The notes: generated by a model from the letters alone, not told the origin. A stretch of DNA of 58,903 bases from JBEKTY01 sp049515555 (GCA_049515555.1 JBEKTY010000027.1:1-58903), one strand, 5' to 3'. Shown: positions 16,528 through 27,217, counted from the first letter of the stretch. Numbers and translations: made by a program.

Positions 16528-19500
16528 CCGACAACTGACAACTGACCCCCGATGAACTTTCTCGCCTCGATCTCCATCCGGCGGCCGGTCTTCGCCACGG
16601 TGCTCACGCTGGTCTTTCTGGTCTTCGGCGGGGTGGGTTATCTGAACCTGGGCCTGGACCGCTTTCCCAAGATCGACTTCCCGATCATCACCGTCACCAC
16701 CCGGCTGCCCGGCTCGGCTTCCGAGGAAGTGGAGACGGAAATCACGGACAAGATCGAGGAGGCCGTCAACACGACCAGCGGCATCGATGAGCTCCGCTCG
16801 GTGTCGTCGGAAGGCATCTCGCAGGTCTTCATAACGTTCGTTTTGGAGAAGGACGCCGACATTGCGGCCCAGGAAGTCCGCGACAAGGTCAACCGCGTGC
16901 TGCCGGACCTGCCCAAGGACATCGAGCAGCCGTTCGTCGAGAAGTTCGATCCCGACTCGACGCCGGTAATGACCATCGCCGTATCGGCGCCGGCCTCCGG
17001 CCGCGACTTGACCGAGTATTGCGACAAGGTGCTGCGGCGGCAGTTGGAGTCGCTGCCCGGTGTGGGCCAGGTGCTGATCGTAGGCGGCCAGAAGCGGCAG
17101 ATAAACGTGCATTTGGACGGGCTGAAGTTGCGCTCTCACCGCCTGACCGTGGCCGACGTCGCCCAGGCCCTGCAATCGCAGAACCTGCAGGTGCCCGGCG
17201 GCACGGTGAAGGCGGGACAGCGGGAGTACACCCTGCGGACCATGGGCCGCGTGCAGCGCGTCGCGGAGCTCCGGCAGATCACCGTGGCCAACGTCGGCGA
17301 TCACACTGTTACCATCGGCGATTTGGGATACGTCGAGGACGGCGCCGAAGAGATCAAGAGTCTGGCCCGCTTCAACGACACCCCGGCCGTGCTGCTGAAC
17401 ATCCGCAAGCAATCGGGCACCAACACCGTCGAGGTGGCCCGCCTGCTCAAGGAACGGCTGGGCGATCTGCGGAAAATAGCCCCCACGGGCTATCAGGTCG
17501 TCGTCGTCCGCGACCAGTCGCCTTTCATCGAGGCGGCGGTCGACACGGTGAAAGAGCACTTGGTGCTGGGCGCCGTCCTGGCCGCCGTGGTGATTTTCTT
17601 CTTCCTGGCCAATCTGCACACGACGCTGATCGCGGCCCTGGCCATTCCCACCTCGATCATCTCCGCCTTCGCCGTGGTGTTCTACATGGGCTTCACGCTC
17701 AACAGCATCACGCTCCTGGCGCTGGCCCTCTCGGTGGGCATCGTGATCGACGATGCGATCGTCGTGCTGGAGAACATCTACCGCTTCATCGAGCAGAAGG
17801 ACTGCACCCCTTTCGAGGCCGCCTTCGCCGCGACCAAGGAGATCGGGTTGGCGGTGCTGTCGATCACGCTTTCCTTGATCGCGGTGTTCATGCCCATCGC
17901 GTTCATGGGGGGGATCGTGGGGCGGTTCCTCAAGTCGTTCGGCATCACCATGTCGGCCACGATCCTGGTGAGCATGATCATCAGCTTCTCGCTCACGCCG
18001 ATGCTGGCGGCCCGCTGGCTCAAGCAGAAGCGGCAGCGGCCGTCGAAAGAGGGCCCCGACGGAGAGGGCCAAGCCGCGGCCGGCGGCCCGCCGGCCGCCG
18101 CCGCCCCCCACGCCCACGCGTCCGGAGGCGGCATCTACCATTGGCTCGAAAGCGGCTACATGCTGCTCCTGCGCTTCGCCCTGCGCCGGCGATGGATCGT
18201 GGTTTTGTGCGTGGCGGGCATGATGGCCCTGCTGCCCCTGCTGCTGCGGCAGGTGCGCAAGAACTTCCTCCCCGACGACGACCAGTCGGAATTCGAGGTC
18301 AGCATGCGGGCCCCCGAAGGCACCTCGCTCGAGGCGACATTCGTGATCCTGGATCGCATTTCCCGCGAGATACGCGGCCTGAGCGGCATCGAGTACACGC
18401 TGACCTCGGTGGCCGACAGCGACCAGCGGATCGCCAACCAGGGCACGATCTACGCCCGCATGGTGCCCGTTCGCCAGCGGCGCTTCGACCAGTTCGAGAT
18501 GATGAACTTCATCCGGCAGGAGATCCTGCCTCCGTATCGCGAGCAGGACCTGCGGATCAGCGTCAGCCCGGCGGCCGTCTTTTCCGGAGGCGGCATGTCG
18601 CAGGCCGACGTGCAGTTCATGATCGGCGGCCCCGACATGCAAAAGCTGGATCAATACGCGCAGAAAGTCATGCGCGACCTGCGCAGCGTGCCCGGCGCCG
18701 TCGACGTCGACTCGTCCTTGGTGGTCGGCAAACCGCAATACGGCGTGCAGGTGGACCGCGCCAAGGCCGCCGACCTGGGGGTTTCGATCGCCAGCGTGGC
18801 CGGCACGCTGCGGCTGCTGGTGGCCGGCGACAAGGTGAGCGACTACAACGAGAAGGGCGAGCAGTATGAAGTCCACGTGCGGGCGACCGCCGAGTTCCGC
18901 AACCGCCTGGAGGAGCTGGCCACGGTCTCCGTCCCCTCGTCCAAGCACGGCATCGTCGCGCTGGGCGACGTGGTGCGCTTCGAGGAAGGCGCCGGCCCCG
19001 CCGAAATCAACCGCCTCAACCGCAATCGCCAGGTGACGATCGACTGCAACATGACGCCGGGAACCTCGCAACAAACTATCCTGGACGCGATCGACAACAG
19101 CGTCCGGCAGATCGACATGGGCCCCGAGTATACCACCGGCCTGCTGGGAAAATCCAAGGAAATGGCCCGCACCTTCCGCAGCTTCTTCGTCGTGTTCGGC
19201 AGCGCCGTCATCTTCGCCTACCTGGTCATCGCCGCCCAGTTCGAGTCGTGGCTGCATCCGATCACGATCTTGTTGTCGCTGCCGCTGACGCTGCCCTTTG
19301 CCCTGATCTCGCTCATCATCTTCGGGCAGTCGTTGAACATCTTTTCGCTGTTGGGCGTGCTGGTGCTCTTCGCCGTGGTGAAGAAGAATTCGATCTTGCA
19401 GATCGACCACACCAATCAGCTCCGCGCGGCGGGCCTGCCCCGCGACGAAGCGATCCTGGCCGCCAACCGCGACCGGCTCCGCCCGATCCTTATGACCACC

Positions 19501-19756
19501 GTGGCCTTCGTGGCCGGCATGACCCCGCTGCTGTTCTCCAATAGCGAGGGCGCCGCAACCAACAAGGCCATCAGCGGCGTGGTCATCGGGGGACAGACCC
19601 TGTCGCTGCTGCTGACGCTCATCGCCACGCCCGTGGCCTACTCGCTGTTTGACGACCTCTCCCGCGGCTTCCGCCGGCTGGCAGGCCGGACAGCGCGGCG
19701 GGCGGACTGCCAAGCGACCGGCCGACTGCCAGGGAACAACGGTTCCTTACTCGATG

Positions 19757-19998
<242 letters not shown>

Positions 19999-20021
19999 AT
20001 TTGCTCTCTTGAAACAGCCGC

Positions 20022-21563
20022 TCACTCTTTGCCCACGGCGTAGAAGCGGGTCTTGCCGCTCTCGTCGACCAGCACACGCACGCCGCCCCAGGTCCAGATC
20101 TTCCAGCGCAGCACCGTCTCCCGGCCGTTCTCGGCGCGGCGGATGCTGATCTTGGTGATTTCCTCGGGCGAGCCGAAGCGCTTGGCGAGCGTCTCGGCCG
20201 GCCCCTGCTTACAGGCCTGGAAGCTGAGCTTTCCGCCATCCGGGGCCTCGAGCGTAATGGTTTCGTGCGGCGACTGGTCGTCGGCGGACTTAAGCAGTTG
20301 CGCCAGCTCCCGCGTGGGGTCGGACTTGGCCCCCGGCTGCTCCGCCGCGCCGGGCTGGGCGGCCGGCTGCTGCGTGGCGGGCGGCTGGTCGTCGAAGGCG
20401 TGCTTTTCCACGGCGGCGGGGGCCTCCCCAGGCTGGCCATCTCCCGGATGGGGCGGGGAACCATCGGCGGCCGTGCCGCGCGGCTCGCCCCGGGCCGGCT
20501 TGCGCCGCCCCGCCTTCTCGGCTTGCTCGATCTGCGACATGGCCAGCTTGCCCTTGGCACTGTCGATCTTGTACGTAAAGTGCTTGAAGAAGCTGAGGCC
20601 CAACATGGCCTGGGCTTGGGTCAAATCGGCGGGCATGACCGCGCACTCGACGTGCTCGACCGTGAACTTGCCCAGCCGCACCGAGGCCGCGAAGACCTGC
20701 TTGGCGGAGATGATCCTGCCGTCGGCCAGGCTCACGCGGATAGTCGGATCGTTGGCCGAAGGCGTCATGCCCGCCGCCTCCGCCACCCCGTAAGGCAGCG
20801 CAATGATCGAGGCCCCGGTGTCGACGATCATCTCCTGGGCATGCTTCCCGTTCAGGCTCACCGTGACCTGCCACAGATTGCCGTCTCCCCGCCGCAGGGC
20901 GATCGTCTCCGACAACACGCTGCTTTCCAGCTTCTTCAGCTTCCTGTCGAGCAGGGCAAACGCGGGAGTGGGCCCCAGCTTGACCGGGTTCGGGCTGCCT
21001 TTGTTGAAATCCTCGATCGCCTGCTGGACCTTGGGATCATCGGTCAGGGCCGTGTACTGCTCGTCGGCCTTGTCGAATTGCGCGCGAACTTTCATGAGCA
21101 GATCGATGTACTGTTCCGAAGGGGCGGCGACCGCCGTGCGGGCGGCCGCGGCGGCCTTCTCCTCCGTCTCCGAACGCGTCAGCAGACTAACCCGATCGAC
21201 CAGCTCGTTGTGCATTAACACGAGCTTGTTGTGCAGTTTGACCGAAGTGGTGGTGGCCAGCGTGGCGTTCAGCTCGCGTTGCTGCTGAATGCAGGCGACT
21301 ATCAGTTTCTTCTTGTCTTCGACCTTCTGTTCCGCGGCGGATGCCTTCTGCTGGGCGTCGGCCACCTTCTTGCGCAGCAGGTCCAGCTCGCGGAACTTGC
21401 TGTTCACCTCCGCCTCGTCCGCCAGTACAAAGTACTGATTGAGCTTGCGGAGGCCCTTCGCCTGGAGCACTTCTTCGGGCGCGGGCTCGGCCGCCGCGGC
21501 CGGCCCGCAGACCGCAACCGCCGCCAGCAGGCCAAGCACCAAGGACCATTGCCGATGGATCAT
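20022..21563 (-). CDS. Secreted retropepsin-like aspartyl protease domain protein
   Basis: 513 residues from ATG 21563, with a strong ggaggg/agg ribosome binding site. Signal peptide (WSLVLGLLAAVAVCGPAAAA), then a long helical, probably coiled-coil region (~25-200; LLRKKVADAQQKASAAEQKV). A single retropepsin-like domain follows, with the active-site motif MIVDTGASIIALP (D248) and a flap/second-strand segment up to AMLGLSFFKHFTYKID. After that come a Pro/Ala-rich linker (~350-420) and a small C-terminal domain. Single-domain proteases of this type (clan AA) act as dimers, and the coiled coil could mediate that. Substrate unknown. It is convergent with the RND operon. Confidence 0.8.
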   Translation of the reverse strand: MIHRQWSLVLGLLAAVAVCGPAAAAEPAPEEVLQAKGLRKLNQYFVLADEAEVNSKFRELDLLRKKVADAQQKASAAEQKVEDKKKLIVACIQQQRELNATLATTTSVKLHNKLVLMHNELVDRVSLLTRSETEEKAAAAARTAVAAPSEQYIDLLMKVRAQFDKADEQYTALTDDPKVQQAIEDFNKGSPNPVKLGPTPAFALLDRKLKKLESSVLSETIALRRGDGNLWQVTVSLNGKHAQEMIVDTGASIIALPYGVAEAAGMTPSANDPTIRVSLADGRIISAKQVFAASVRLGKFTVEHVECAVMPADLTQAQAMLGLSFFKHFTYKIDSAKGKLAMSQIEQAEKAGRRKPARGEPRGTAADGSPPHPGDGQPGEAPAAVEKHAFDDQPPATQQPAAQPGAAEQPGAKSDPTRELAQLLKSADDQSPHETITLEAPDGGKLSFQACKQGPAETLAKRFGSPEEITKISIRRAENGRETVLRWKIWTWGGVRVLVDESGKTRFYAVGKE

Positions 21564-21814
21564 GGCCAACCTCCCTCCGGCTTACGTGCTCTTTGGTGAG
21601 CGCTTGCGGGGTCCTACCCGGATCAGCCCTGCCCGGACCCCTGTCGCGGCAGGCTGACGGCTGTGATCTTGGCCGGCCGGATCAAACTTGTCAATCGCCT
21701 CCCCCTTGGTGCACGCGCCAAGCCGCAATGCCGGTGCAAGTCTACCGCGTGGATTCATCGCAGGTATAATTACCGCTGCGGTCCGACCGGAGGGAAGTGA
21801 GGCGCATAATCATT

Positions 21815-22582
21815 ATGAAGATCGCCACGTGGAACGTCAATTCGATTCGCTCGCGGCTGGAACGGCTGCTGGCGTGGCTCGAGAAGACCCAGCCGGACAT
21901 CCTCTGCCTCCAGGAGCTCAAGGCTACCGACGAGGTTTTCCCCTACGAGGCGATTCAGCAGGCGGGCTACCATGCGGCCGCGTTCGGCCAGAAGACATAT
22001 AACGGGGTGGCGATCCTCAGCCGCGTCGAAGCGGTGAACGTCTGCCGGGGCATGGCCGACGCCGTGGCCGACCCGCAGGCCCGGCTCCTGGCCGCCGCGG
22101 TCGGTTCGGTTCACGTCGTCGCGGCTTACGTCCCCAACGGCCAGATCGTCGGCACGGAGGCGTATGCCTACAAGCTCCAATGGTTCCAGCGGCTGCGGGC
22201 CTTCCTGGCGGAGCGCTTTACGCCCGACGTGTCCCTGGTCGTCTGCGGCGACTTGAACGTCGCCCGCGACGAGAAAGACGTGGCCCACCCTGCCCAGTGG
22301 GCCGACAGCGTCCTGTGCCACCCCACGAGCCGCGCGGCGCTGGAAGAACTGCTGGCCTGGGGCCTAGTGGACGTGTTCCGGCAGCGAAATCCTGACGGCG
22401 GGCAGTACTCCTGGTGGGACTACCGCAGCCTGGCATTCCCCAGGAACGACGGCCTGCGGCTGGACTACATCCTGGCCACCGGGCCGCTGGCCGCCCGCTG
22501 CACACACGCCGAAATCGACCGGCAGGAGCGCAAGGGTGAGAAACCATCGGACCATGCGCCGGTGATTGCGGTATTCGAATGA
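21815..22582 (+). CDS. xth: Exodeoxyribonuclease III
   Basis: 255 residues; starts MKIATWNVNSIRSRL at 21815 as in most Xth proteins. An in-frame GTG at 21797 is closer to the ggaggg but would add six non-conserved residues. All endonuclease/exonuclease/phosphatase fold motifs are present: LCLQELKATD (metal-binding Glu), VVCGDLNVARDEKDV, RLDYILATGPL and the catalytic SDHAPV near the C-terminus. It acts in base-excision repair as AP endonuclease and 3'-5' exonuclease in the cytoplasm. A tataat box at 21765-21770 lies upstream, without a clear -35. It is convergent with the Tyr/Pro-rich gene, 25 nt apart. Confidence 0.95.
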   Translation: MKIATWNVNSIRSRLERLLAWLEKTQPDILCLQELKATDEVFPYEAIQQAGYHAAAFGQKTYNGVAILSRVEAVNVCRGMADAVADPQARLLAAAVGSVHVVAAYVPNGQIVGTEAYAYKLQWFQRLRAFLAERFTPDVSLVVCGDLNVARDEKDVAHPAQWADSVLCHPTSRAALEELLAWGLVDVFRQRNPDGGQYSWWDYRSLAFPRNDGLRLDYILATGPLAARCTHAEIDRQERKGEKPSDHAPVIAVFE

Positions 22583-22607
22583 GCCGTTCAGCAACGCCGG
22601 CAATCGC

Positions 22608-22979
22608 TTACGGCGTGACTGCCCGCAAAACGTTCCGCACCGGTTCGCCCGGCACGTACAGTCGCGGTGTCCCGTAGGCACTCCAGCCCGGCACCCCGTA
22701 CCGATAGTAGACCGGGTAGGGCGCCACTACTGGGGCGAAAGTTGCGTAGGGCGAATAGTACGCCGCGTAGGGTGAATAGTACGTCGTGTAGGGCACGGGC
22801 GGCGCATAATAACTGACGTAAGGCGCAGGGGCATAAGCCGCCGGGGGGGCATAGTAGCTGGCGTAGGCAGCCTCGACCGGCGCGTAGACGGGTTGCGAGT
22901 TGCAGCCGCATTGGCCGAAAGCGGTGGAAGCGCTCAGTATCAGAGCGATTACCGCCACGGCGACAAGGCGTTGGTACAT
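22608..22979 (-). CDS. Small secreted Tyr/Pro/Ala-rich repeat protein
   Basis: 123 residues from ATG 22979, with ggaaggaggg 6 nt upstream. Signal peptide LVAVAVIALILSASTAFG, then a mature protein that begins QCGCNSQPVYAP and is built from short degenerate repeats of the type YAPxxYxSYYAPP and YYSPYA, ending in a basic segment (RLYVPGEPVRNVLRAV). Low-complexity Tyr/Pro-rich exported proteins are frequent in planctomycetes and usually have no assigned function; a cell-wall, adhesive or self-assembling role is only a guess. A good promoter lies about 260 nt upstream (23239-23269), which would leave an unusually long leader. Confidence 0.75.
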   Translation of the reverse strand: MYQRLVAVAVIALILSASTAFGQCGCNSQPVYAPVEAAYASYYAPPAAYAPAPYVSYYAPPVPYTTYYSPYAAYYSPYATFAPVVAPYPVYYRYGVPGWSAYGTPRLYVPGEPVRNVLRAVTP

Positions 22980-23238
22980 GGGAAACCCTCCTTCCTGAGT
23001 TCTGCCCAGCGAAACCAACAGCGATTCGCCTGGGCTAATTTTGCCTTCACCTTCCACCATAGTCACGGGGCGTCGATTCTGCAAGTAGTGAGGACCGACT
23101 GTAGGCATTGTAGCGTGTCGGCAAGGGTTGTCGAGGTGCTGTCCGGCGCGATCTGGGGCACGCTCCCAATGATTGTCAGCCGGCTCTTCCCTTCCCTTTA
23201 ACCAGCCAAGGACTTACGGCGATAGCCCGGCTTCCCCG

Positions 23239-23269
23239 ATTTTATTAGCTTCGCTTGCAGCCTTGTCAA
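23239..23269 (-). promoter_or_regulatory. Minus-strand sigma-70-like promoter
   Basis: Minus-strand TTGACA (forward 23264-23269) and TAAAAT (forward 23239-23244), spacing 19 bp; taataa at 16 bp is an alternative -10. The first gene downstream starts at 22979. Confidence 0.45.
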
Positions 23270-23294
23270 TGCTTGACTGCAATGTACGCAGGGG

Positions 23295-23369
23295 GTAGCA
23301 GGCACACTCCGTGTGCCGTCCGCTGAAGCGAAACAAGGCAAGGCGGAGCACACGGAGTGTGCCTGCTAC
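23295..23369. repeat. Family A palindromic repeat
   Basis: 22-bp perfect outer arms (23295-23316 and 23348-23369, starting gtagcaggcacactccgtg) with a loop containing cgctgaagcg. It lies in the gap between the hydrazine-synthase-like gene's 3' end and the Tyr/Pro-rich gene's promoter. Confidence 0.9.
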
Positions 23370-23426
23370 CTTGGAGCGACGGCTTCCATTTGCGGGTCGG
23401 CCACCGGGGGTAGCGATGACAAGAAC

Positions 23427-26400
23427 TCACCGGACCTTGCCGCCTATCGCGGGCTTCGTCGCATCCACGAGACGATCCTCCGGCAACGCCACCACGCGAA
23501 ACCCGACATTGAACACCTTTTGCCAGGCCGGATAATCGAGGCGGAAGGCCGATCGGCATCGTTGCGGCCGGTCGCAGAACGAGCCCCCGCGGACCACTTT
23601 CCGGCCTTCCGGAATCGCAGCGTTGCGCCCGTCGTCGTCGCGGTAGGGGTAAGGCCGGTAGGTCGAGAGGGTCCACTGGGCCACGTTGCCGTGCATGTCG
23701 TACAGGCCCCAGGCGTTCGCGGGCCCTGGTCCGATGTCGTGGCTGTAGTAGGTCCAGGTTGGCGGTTTGGCCCACGTGTGCTGGTCCTGGGGGATATAGA
23801 CCCTGGGTTTCGCCAGTTCGCAGCCCGTAGGGCCAGCGGTGCCGGCGCGGCAAGCATATTCCCACTGGGCCTCGGTGGGCAGGGTAAATCGCTGGCCCGT
23901 CTTCTGCGATAACCACCGGCAGAAATCCATGGCCCGTTGCCACGAGACACGGACTACCGGCTGCAAGGGGCCGTTCATGGGGGCGCCGCGACGCTCGAGG
24001 CTGTAGTGGAGGAACCCCACCCGCTCCAGGCCGCTGTCATGTGCCGGGTCGAACTGTCGGAACTGGCGGTTAGTGATCTCAAACCGACTCATCCAGAAGG
24101 GCCGCTCGATCCGCACCCGGGCCGTCGGCCGCTCGTCTGCCGCCCCGGCGTCGTCGCCCATCACGAAGTCCCCCGCCGGGATGTACGCCATCTCCAGGCG
24201 CACGCCAGAGGCCAGGTCCACCGTGCGCGGCGGCGCCCCGGCGGCCGATTGACGCCGCTTGGCCTCCGCCGCATCGAACGGCCAGTTGGGACAGGCGATC
24301 TTCTCGGGGGTTGCCGGCTCGGGCGGAGGAACGATTGGATCGGGCTTCCCGGCGGGCGGCGGTGGAATCGCCTCCGGGTCTTCCTCACGCCCCACGGCGA
24401 ACAGCCGCAGCAACTCTCGGCGCCGGTCGCGCTGCCTGAGGATCTCGCTGGCCGGCACGGCGACCACCGCCTCATGCCACGTGCCGTGCGCCGGGCAGTT
24501 TAAGTCGATCCACGTCCAGAGGCGGTCCCAACTCTCGGCATCCAGCTTCACGCCGTGATGGCCCTTGCGGAGCATCTGCACCAGCTCGGTCGTGTCGGCG
24601 TGGAACTCGCACGGCGTGAGCACGGCCCGATCAGGCTCCAGCGAAGCATTACGGACCAGCGGCACCAGGGCCCGATAGGAGGGCGTGAACTTGGCCGCCA
24701 AGGTCAGGGGACCGAACTCCGAGGGTTGGACCACCGCCGGCGCGTCGCGCAGGTCGAGGCCCGGTTTGCCCTGCGGACCCGGCTGACCCGCGTGGCAGAC
24801 CACGCAGTACTTGTCCAGGAGCGGCTGGACCTCGCGCGCGAAGGAGAAGCCGCGGACCGGCCCGCGCCAAGGCAGGATTGCCGAGGGTGGCCGCCTGAGG
24901 GCCGCCGCGATGGTAGTCGACGGCGAAGTAAGCTGCGTCTCATGGCAGCCCACGCACGAGACCTTCTCGCCGGGCATGGCCGTGAACCAGCTACGCATGA
25001 GTTGAATCGCTTTCCCCTCGCCGTCCAGCGGCTGGACGGAGATGGGCGTATTGGCCGGCACGCGGAAACAGGCGGAGCCGTCGTCTTCGACCGGCACGGT
25101 TCCCAGGACCCGCTTGGGCTCCCACGGGCCGTCCATTCCCACCCGGTCCCACTCGCCGCCGGTCCCCCGATAGCTGAAGTGGTAGGCGAACAGCCGCAGC
25201 TTCTTGACCGTCCCCCGCGGCACGCCGCTCAAGCCTTGGCCGGCGTAGATGTCTTGCAGCACGACTAAGGCATCGGTCCGCGACAGGTCCACTTGCTCGG
25301 GAACCACCGGCGGTCTTGGCCGCCGGCGGACCGGGATCGGCTCGAACAGGTTGGCGTCCGGCTCGGTGCAGATCGGTACCACGTTGTCGAAAATATCGAC
25401 CAGGTAAATGCCGAACTTGCCTTGGTAATTCCGCCCGTCGGGTGTGCTCGGCATCCGGGCCGAGACGAGAAAGTATTTCTCGCTCAAGGGATACGGATGA
25501 ATGAAGCGGGCCCACGGCGCGACCTTGTTCATCCAGTCGGCGAAAACCGGTTCCACGGCCTTGCCATATCCGGGAATGCGCTGGACGGCCCCCGCGGTCT
25601 GCCGGCGGCCCTTGCCGGGGTCGAATACGACCAGGTTCCCGTACGATCCCTCGTCATGGTGCCCTTTGACTATTCCCACGAACTTGCTGGGCTGTCCGGG
25701 AATGGGGCGCGCGTAGAAGATGCGGTTCGGCCAGTAGGCCCCGCTCCCGTAAAGCTCGCGCTGGCCCGTCCCGTCGGGATTCATGTGGAACAGCATGCCC
25801 GAGAAGGTGTGCGGCAGATCGCAGTATTCCCAGTGCGCGTACATGACCCGCCCGTCGTTCATCACTCGCGGGAACCAGTTGAACTCCTGGTCGAAGCCCA
25901 GCCGCCGGATCTTGCCCTGCGGCGTCATCAGGCTGAGGGTCTCGGTGTTCCCGACCCGGTTGCAGGGCGTGCCCTGGTAGTTGTTCGTGCACGTAAACAG
26001 AATGTTGCCGTTGGGCAGGTAACAGGGATCGTAATAGTCGATGTCGGGGTATTCCACGGGGGTGAGCTGACGCAAGGCCTTGGTCGCCAGGCTCAGCTCG
26101 AAGACGTGGAAACAGTTCTGGCTGCCGATCGTCGTCAGCAGCAGGCGCTCGGCATCCCAGTGCAGATCCATCTCGCCGGCCAACACCGCTCCCGCCGGCC
26201 GATAGACGCTCGTCAAGGCGCCGTCGGGCCCGACGGGTGAAAGGCGAAGAATCTCGTCGTCGAATCCCGATTTCGGGTACCATCGCGCGCTGCCGTTTAC
26301 GAACATGCCGTCGTGCTTGCGACGGCGGACCAGGAGCAAGGCCTCGAAGTCCAGAAGCGGGTTGGCCAACAGCGATTGGCGCTGCAGCGCCGCCGCATCA

Positions 26401-27116
26401 CGGCGCAACGTTTCCTCGTCCGCCCGCTCCCGGGCGCGACGCTCCAGATCGCCGAGTCGCCTGAGGAACTCCGGGCCTTGGTGATAACGCTGCGGAAAGT
26501 CCCGGCACAGGTCCTCGATCGCCCTGCGCAGGGCCTGCAAATTCACTTCACTTGGTGTTCCGGGCACCGTGGGCGGCGCAATGAACCTGCCCAGCAGCTC
26601 GGCCGACGGGGACGCCGAATAGACCTGGATCTCCGAAGCTCCCGGGTTCGGGGCGCCGTAGGAGCTGAGGAACTTCAAGGTGACGCGAGTGACGGCCGAG
26701 GGTTCGGGCAGCGTGATCCGCTGCGGGCCGTGCCCCGCCTTCAGGGTCCCCTTAAAAACGGCCTGGCGGCCAGCGTCCAGGTAGACCTCAAAATCCTTCC
26801 AGTTCTCGTACCAGTCAGAGCCGGTCCGCCCGTAGTACACGATCTCGGCTACCCGCACCGGTTGGGGCCATTGCAGCGTGAACAGCACGCCGTTGGGATG
26901 ATCATTCCCCTTGGCGCACCACGCCTTGCCCGCGTCGTCGTGACTCAGGGGTTCCGGGATGACTCCGTCACATGCCAGCCGGGCCGCGTACTGGGGGCTG
27001 TATTCCGACGAGGCACTTGCCTGGGCCTTCAAGGCCAGGTTCTCCGGCCGCGGGTCGGCCCCGCGGCAGGGCAAGGCTGCCAAGAGGCACAAGCCGAGCA
27101 AGACGGCCCGATACAT
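23427..27116 (-). CDS. Secreted hydrazine-synthase-alpha-like cytochrome fused to a formylglycine-generating-enzyme-like domain
   Basis: 1229 residues from ATG 27116, with gggag 7 nt upstream. After the signal peptide (AVLLGLCLLAALPCRG) comes a discoidin-like sandwich (~22-160). A propeller-type region (~260-650) carries the hydrazine synthase alpha middle-domain hallmarks (TPVEYPDIDYYDPCYLPNGN; HWEYCDLPHTFSGMLFHMNP). Two c-type heme motifs follow, CVGCH (~720) and CVVCH (~770). The last ~260 residues are an FGE-sulfatase-type domain (GVRLEMAYIPAGDFVMGD ... GNVAQWTLSTYRPYP ... VVRGGSFCDRPQRCRSAFR). Two Cys lie in that last motif, but six apart, unlike the five of true sulfatase activators. 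Such HZS_alpha proteins are widespread in non-anammox planctomycetes, so hydrazine synthesis should not be assumed. A role in periplasmic electron transfer coupled to glycan or sulfatase chemistry is speculation. It lies 101 nt after the NHL-type gene. Confidence 0.8.
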   Translation of the reverse strand: MYRAVLLGLCLLAALPCRGADPRPENLALKAQASASSEYSPQYAARLACDGVIPEPLSHDDAGKAWCAKGNDHPNGVLFTLQWPQPVRVAEIVYYGRTGSDWYENWKDFEVYLDAGRQAVFKGTLKAGHGPQRITLPEPSAVTRVTLKFLSSYGAPNPGASEIQVYSASPSAELLGRFIAPPTVPGTPSEVNLQALRRAIEDLCRDFPQRYHQGPEFLRRLGDLERRARERADEETLRRDAAALQRQSLLANPLLDFEALLLVRRRKHDGMFVNGSARWYPKSGFDDEILRLSPVGPDGALTSVYRPAGAVLAGEMDLHWDAERLLLTTIGSQNCFHVFELSLATKALRQLTPVEYPDIDYYDPCYLPNGNILFTCTNNYQGTPCNRVGNTETLSLMTPQGKIRRLGFDQEFNWFPRVMNDGRVMYAHWEYCDLPHTFSGMLFHMNPDGTGQRELYGSGAYWPNRIFYARPIPGQPSKFVGIVKGHHDEGSYGNLVVFDPGKGRRQTAGAVQRIPGYGKAVEPVFADWMNKVAPWARFIHPYPLSEKYFLVSARMPSTPDGRNYQGKFGIYLVDIFDNVVPICTEPDANLFEPIPVRRRPRPPVVPEQVDLSRTDALVVLQDIYAGQGLSGVPRGTVKKLRLFAYHFSYRGTGGEWDRVGMDGPWEPKRVLGTVPVEDDGSACFRVPANTPISVQPLDGEGKAIQLMRSWFTAMPGEKVSCVGCHETQLTSPSTTIAAALRRPPSAILPWRGPVRGFSFAREVQPLLDKYCVVCHAGQPGPQGKPGLDLRDAPAVVQPSEFGPLTLAAKFTPSYRALVPLVRNASLEPDRAVLTPCEFHADTTELVQMLRKGHHGVKLDAESWDRLWTWIDLNCPAHGTWHEAVVAVPASEILRQRDRRRELLRLFAVGREEDPEAIPPPPAGKPDPIVPPPEPATPEKIACPNWPFDAAEAKRRQSAAGAPPRTVDLASGVRLEMAYIPAGDFVMGDDAGAADERPTARVRIERPFWMSRFEITNRQFRQFDPAHDSGLERVGFLHYSLERRGAPMNGPLQPVVRVSWQRAMDFCRWLSQKTGQRFTLPTEAQWEYACRAGTAGPTGCELAKPRVYIPQDQHTWAKPPTWTYYSHDIGPGPANAWGLYDMHGNVAQWTLSTYRPYPYRDDDGRNAAIPEGRKVVRGGSFCDRPQRCRSAFRLDYPAWQKVFNVGFRVVALPEDRLVDATKPAIGGKVR

Positions 27117-27217
27117 GCCACGTCTCCCAGCAATGATTGGGACCCAACGGGATTTCCACACCCCGGCAATTATGGCCGCCGACGGTCCGCCGTGCAACCA
27201 TCCAAACGCCAACGCCC

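Larger units (their letters stand above)
22980..23426. other. Intergenic region: leader, promoter and family A palindrome
   Basis: No gene. It contains, reading leftward, a family A palindrome (23295-23369), a minus-strand promoter (23239-23269) and about 250 nt of possible untranslated leader for the Tyr/Pro-rich gene. The leader has no obvious riboswitch fold that I recognise. Confidence 0.5.

Noticed and set aside
16522..19713. Very long open frame on the minus strand opposite the RND pump gene
   Set aside because: It mirrors the codon structure of a high-GC gene, is rich in His/Asp/Gly/Gln without domains, and the plus strand encodes a clear RND transporter.
23427..27116. Reading the hydrazine-synthase-like domain as evidence of anammox metabolism
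   Set aside because: The fusion architecture and neighbours are unlike the hydrazine synthase operon, and HZS_alpha-like proteins occur in many non-anammox planctomycetes.
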